Shown one piece after another: positions 6,128 through 6,599 of a DNA stretch of 6,599 nucleotides. Source of the stretch: CAG-1031 sp964391735 (GTDB lineage Bacteria > Bacteroidota > Bacteroidia > Bacteroidales > Muribaculaceae); contig CAYMNF010000077.1 in NCBI GenBank assembly GCA_964391735.1, positions 1 through 6,599 of the forward strand, in the 5' to 3' direction. Within the stretch, counting starts at the first letter, position 1. Each line of letters begins with the position of its first letter. The position numbers and the translations under genes are program-made. The notes beneath the pieces were generated by a model that was not told where the DNA came from, did not search any database, and saw only the letters and a program-made list of their open reading frames with translations.

Positions 6128-6192
6128 CGGCCGCCCCCACCCGGTGCTCCCCTCCCCGATATCCCCCTCCCTATTTTATTTGACGATAACAC
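6128..6192 (+). other. C-rich gap between pssA and the DUF4834-like gene
   Basis: This gap is strongly C-rich (29 C to 9 G in the 60 bases 6121-6180) and ends in an A/T-rich patch before the next ATG. I find no hairpin with a T-tract and no TAnnTTTG element, so the downstream gene is probably read through from psd-pssA. Confidence 0.45.
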
Positions 6193-6519
6193 ATGGAATT
6201 CATAGTCATACTGATACTCCTGTTCGTGTGGTTTTTTATGATTGCACCGTTCATAAAACTCTACAAGGCATCCAAGCAATGGCGCAACGTGTTCGAGCAG
6301 GCGCAGCAGCAACAGCGGCGGCAGCGTCAGGCCGACGGCCGCCGGCAGCAGCAACCGCCGGTTGCCAGGAAAAAGATTGATCCGACGGTAGGCGAATACG
6401 TTGAATTTACCGAAACCACCGAAGTCACCGCTACGGCCACCGACGGCGGCGCCGGCAGCTCAATCCGCGTGGAAACCGAAGCGCAGATAACCGACATAAC
6501 CTGGGAAGACATCGACTGA
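6193..6519 (+). CDS. DUF4834-like small membrane protein
   Basis: This 108-aa protein opens with one hydrophobic helix (about residues 2-20). A basic and Gln-rich stretch follows (about 24-60, with QQQQRRQRQ at 38-46), then the short conserved segment KKIDPTVGEYVEFTE at 60-74, and an acidic tail ending in ITDITWEDID. The helix-plus-KKI...GEYVEFEE layout is what I recall for the DUF4834 family, which is often found right after pssA in Bacteroidales. The function of that family is unknown to me. With one N-terminal helix and a basic region after it, the soluble part should lie in the cytoplasm. It lies 65 bp after pssA without its own promoter. The low-complexity Gln/Arg region comes from CAG/CGG-rich DNA. 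There is no evidence that it acts in lipid synthesis beyond position. Confidence 0.75.
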   Translation: MEFIVILILLFVWFFMIAPFIKLYKASKQWRNVFEQAQQQQRRQRQADGRRQQQPPVARKKIDPTVGEYVEFTETTEVTATATDGGAGSSIRVETEAQITDITWEDID

Positions 6520-6530
6520 AAAAAGTTCGA

Positions 6531-6562
6531 TTTGCTTGCGACGGGAAAAATTCGTAACTTTG
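6531..6562 (+). promoter_or_regulatory. Strong promoter for a gene beyond the right edge
   Basis: TTTG at 6531-6534 and TAACTTTG at 6555-6562 are separated by 20 nt, an ideal Bacteroidetes -33/-7 arrangement. Transcription would start near 6567-6570. The remaining A/T-rich sequence to 6599 would be the leader of a gene whose start is not in the window. It begins only 12 nt after the DUF4834-like stop, and no terminator is visible between them. Confidence 0.8.
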
Positions 6563-6599
6563 CGCAAAATTATATCAAAACACCTTAATTACAAGTAAT

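Overview
The window looks like chromosomal DNA from a member of the Bacteroidales, possibly Muribaculaceae; the family is an inference, the order is better supported. Three sites carry the Bacteroidetes-type -7 element TAACTTTG, most of them with a TTTG about 18-20 nt upstream. Start codons lack obvious Shine-Dalgarno sequences. The gene content also fits: an archaeal/eukaryotic-type ProRS, Bacteroidetes-style HU variants, and a small Psd followed by PssA and a DUF4834-like protein.

Layout. Positions 1-473 hold no convincing gene. The first ~225 bases are GC-rich with near-perfect hairpins that look like an interspersed repeat, and ~240-460 is extremely G/T-rich on the + strand. A + strand gene at 474-1265 encodes a secreted DUF3108-like protein. 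It converges on, and overlaps by 28 bp, a four-gene minus-strand unit that reads from right to left: proS (4635-3154), a DPM1/GtrB-type family 2 glycosyltransferase with two C-terminal membrane helices (3141-2200), a 90-aa HU-family protein (2169-1897), and a 220-aa protein with an HU-like N-terminus, a Pro/Glu repeat linker and a C-terminal membrane helix (1900-1238). Spacings are 12 bp, 30 bp and a 4-bp ATGA overlap, so one transcript is likely.

A 98-bp divergent intergenic region (4636-4733) carries interleaved promoters for proS (minus) and for psd-pssA-DUF4834 (plus). Psd (4734-5444) and PssA (5441-6127) overlap by ATGA. Together they give the phosphatidylserine to phosphatidylethanolamine branch of phospholipid synthesis. 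A short single-helix DUF4834-like protein follows at 6193-6519. A very good promoter at 6531-6562 fires toward a gene beyond the window.

Most of this is conserved housekeeping. The least ordinary elements are the predicted membrane-tethered HU-like protein translationally coupled to a soluble HU homologue, its in-frame Pro/Glu tandem repeat, the hairpin-rich left end, and a reversal of strand skew between the left and right non-coding segments. I do not see evidence for a defence system, mobile element with a transposase, CRISPR array, tRNA or rRNA.
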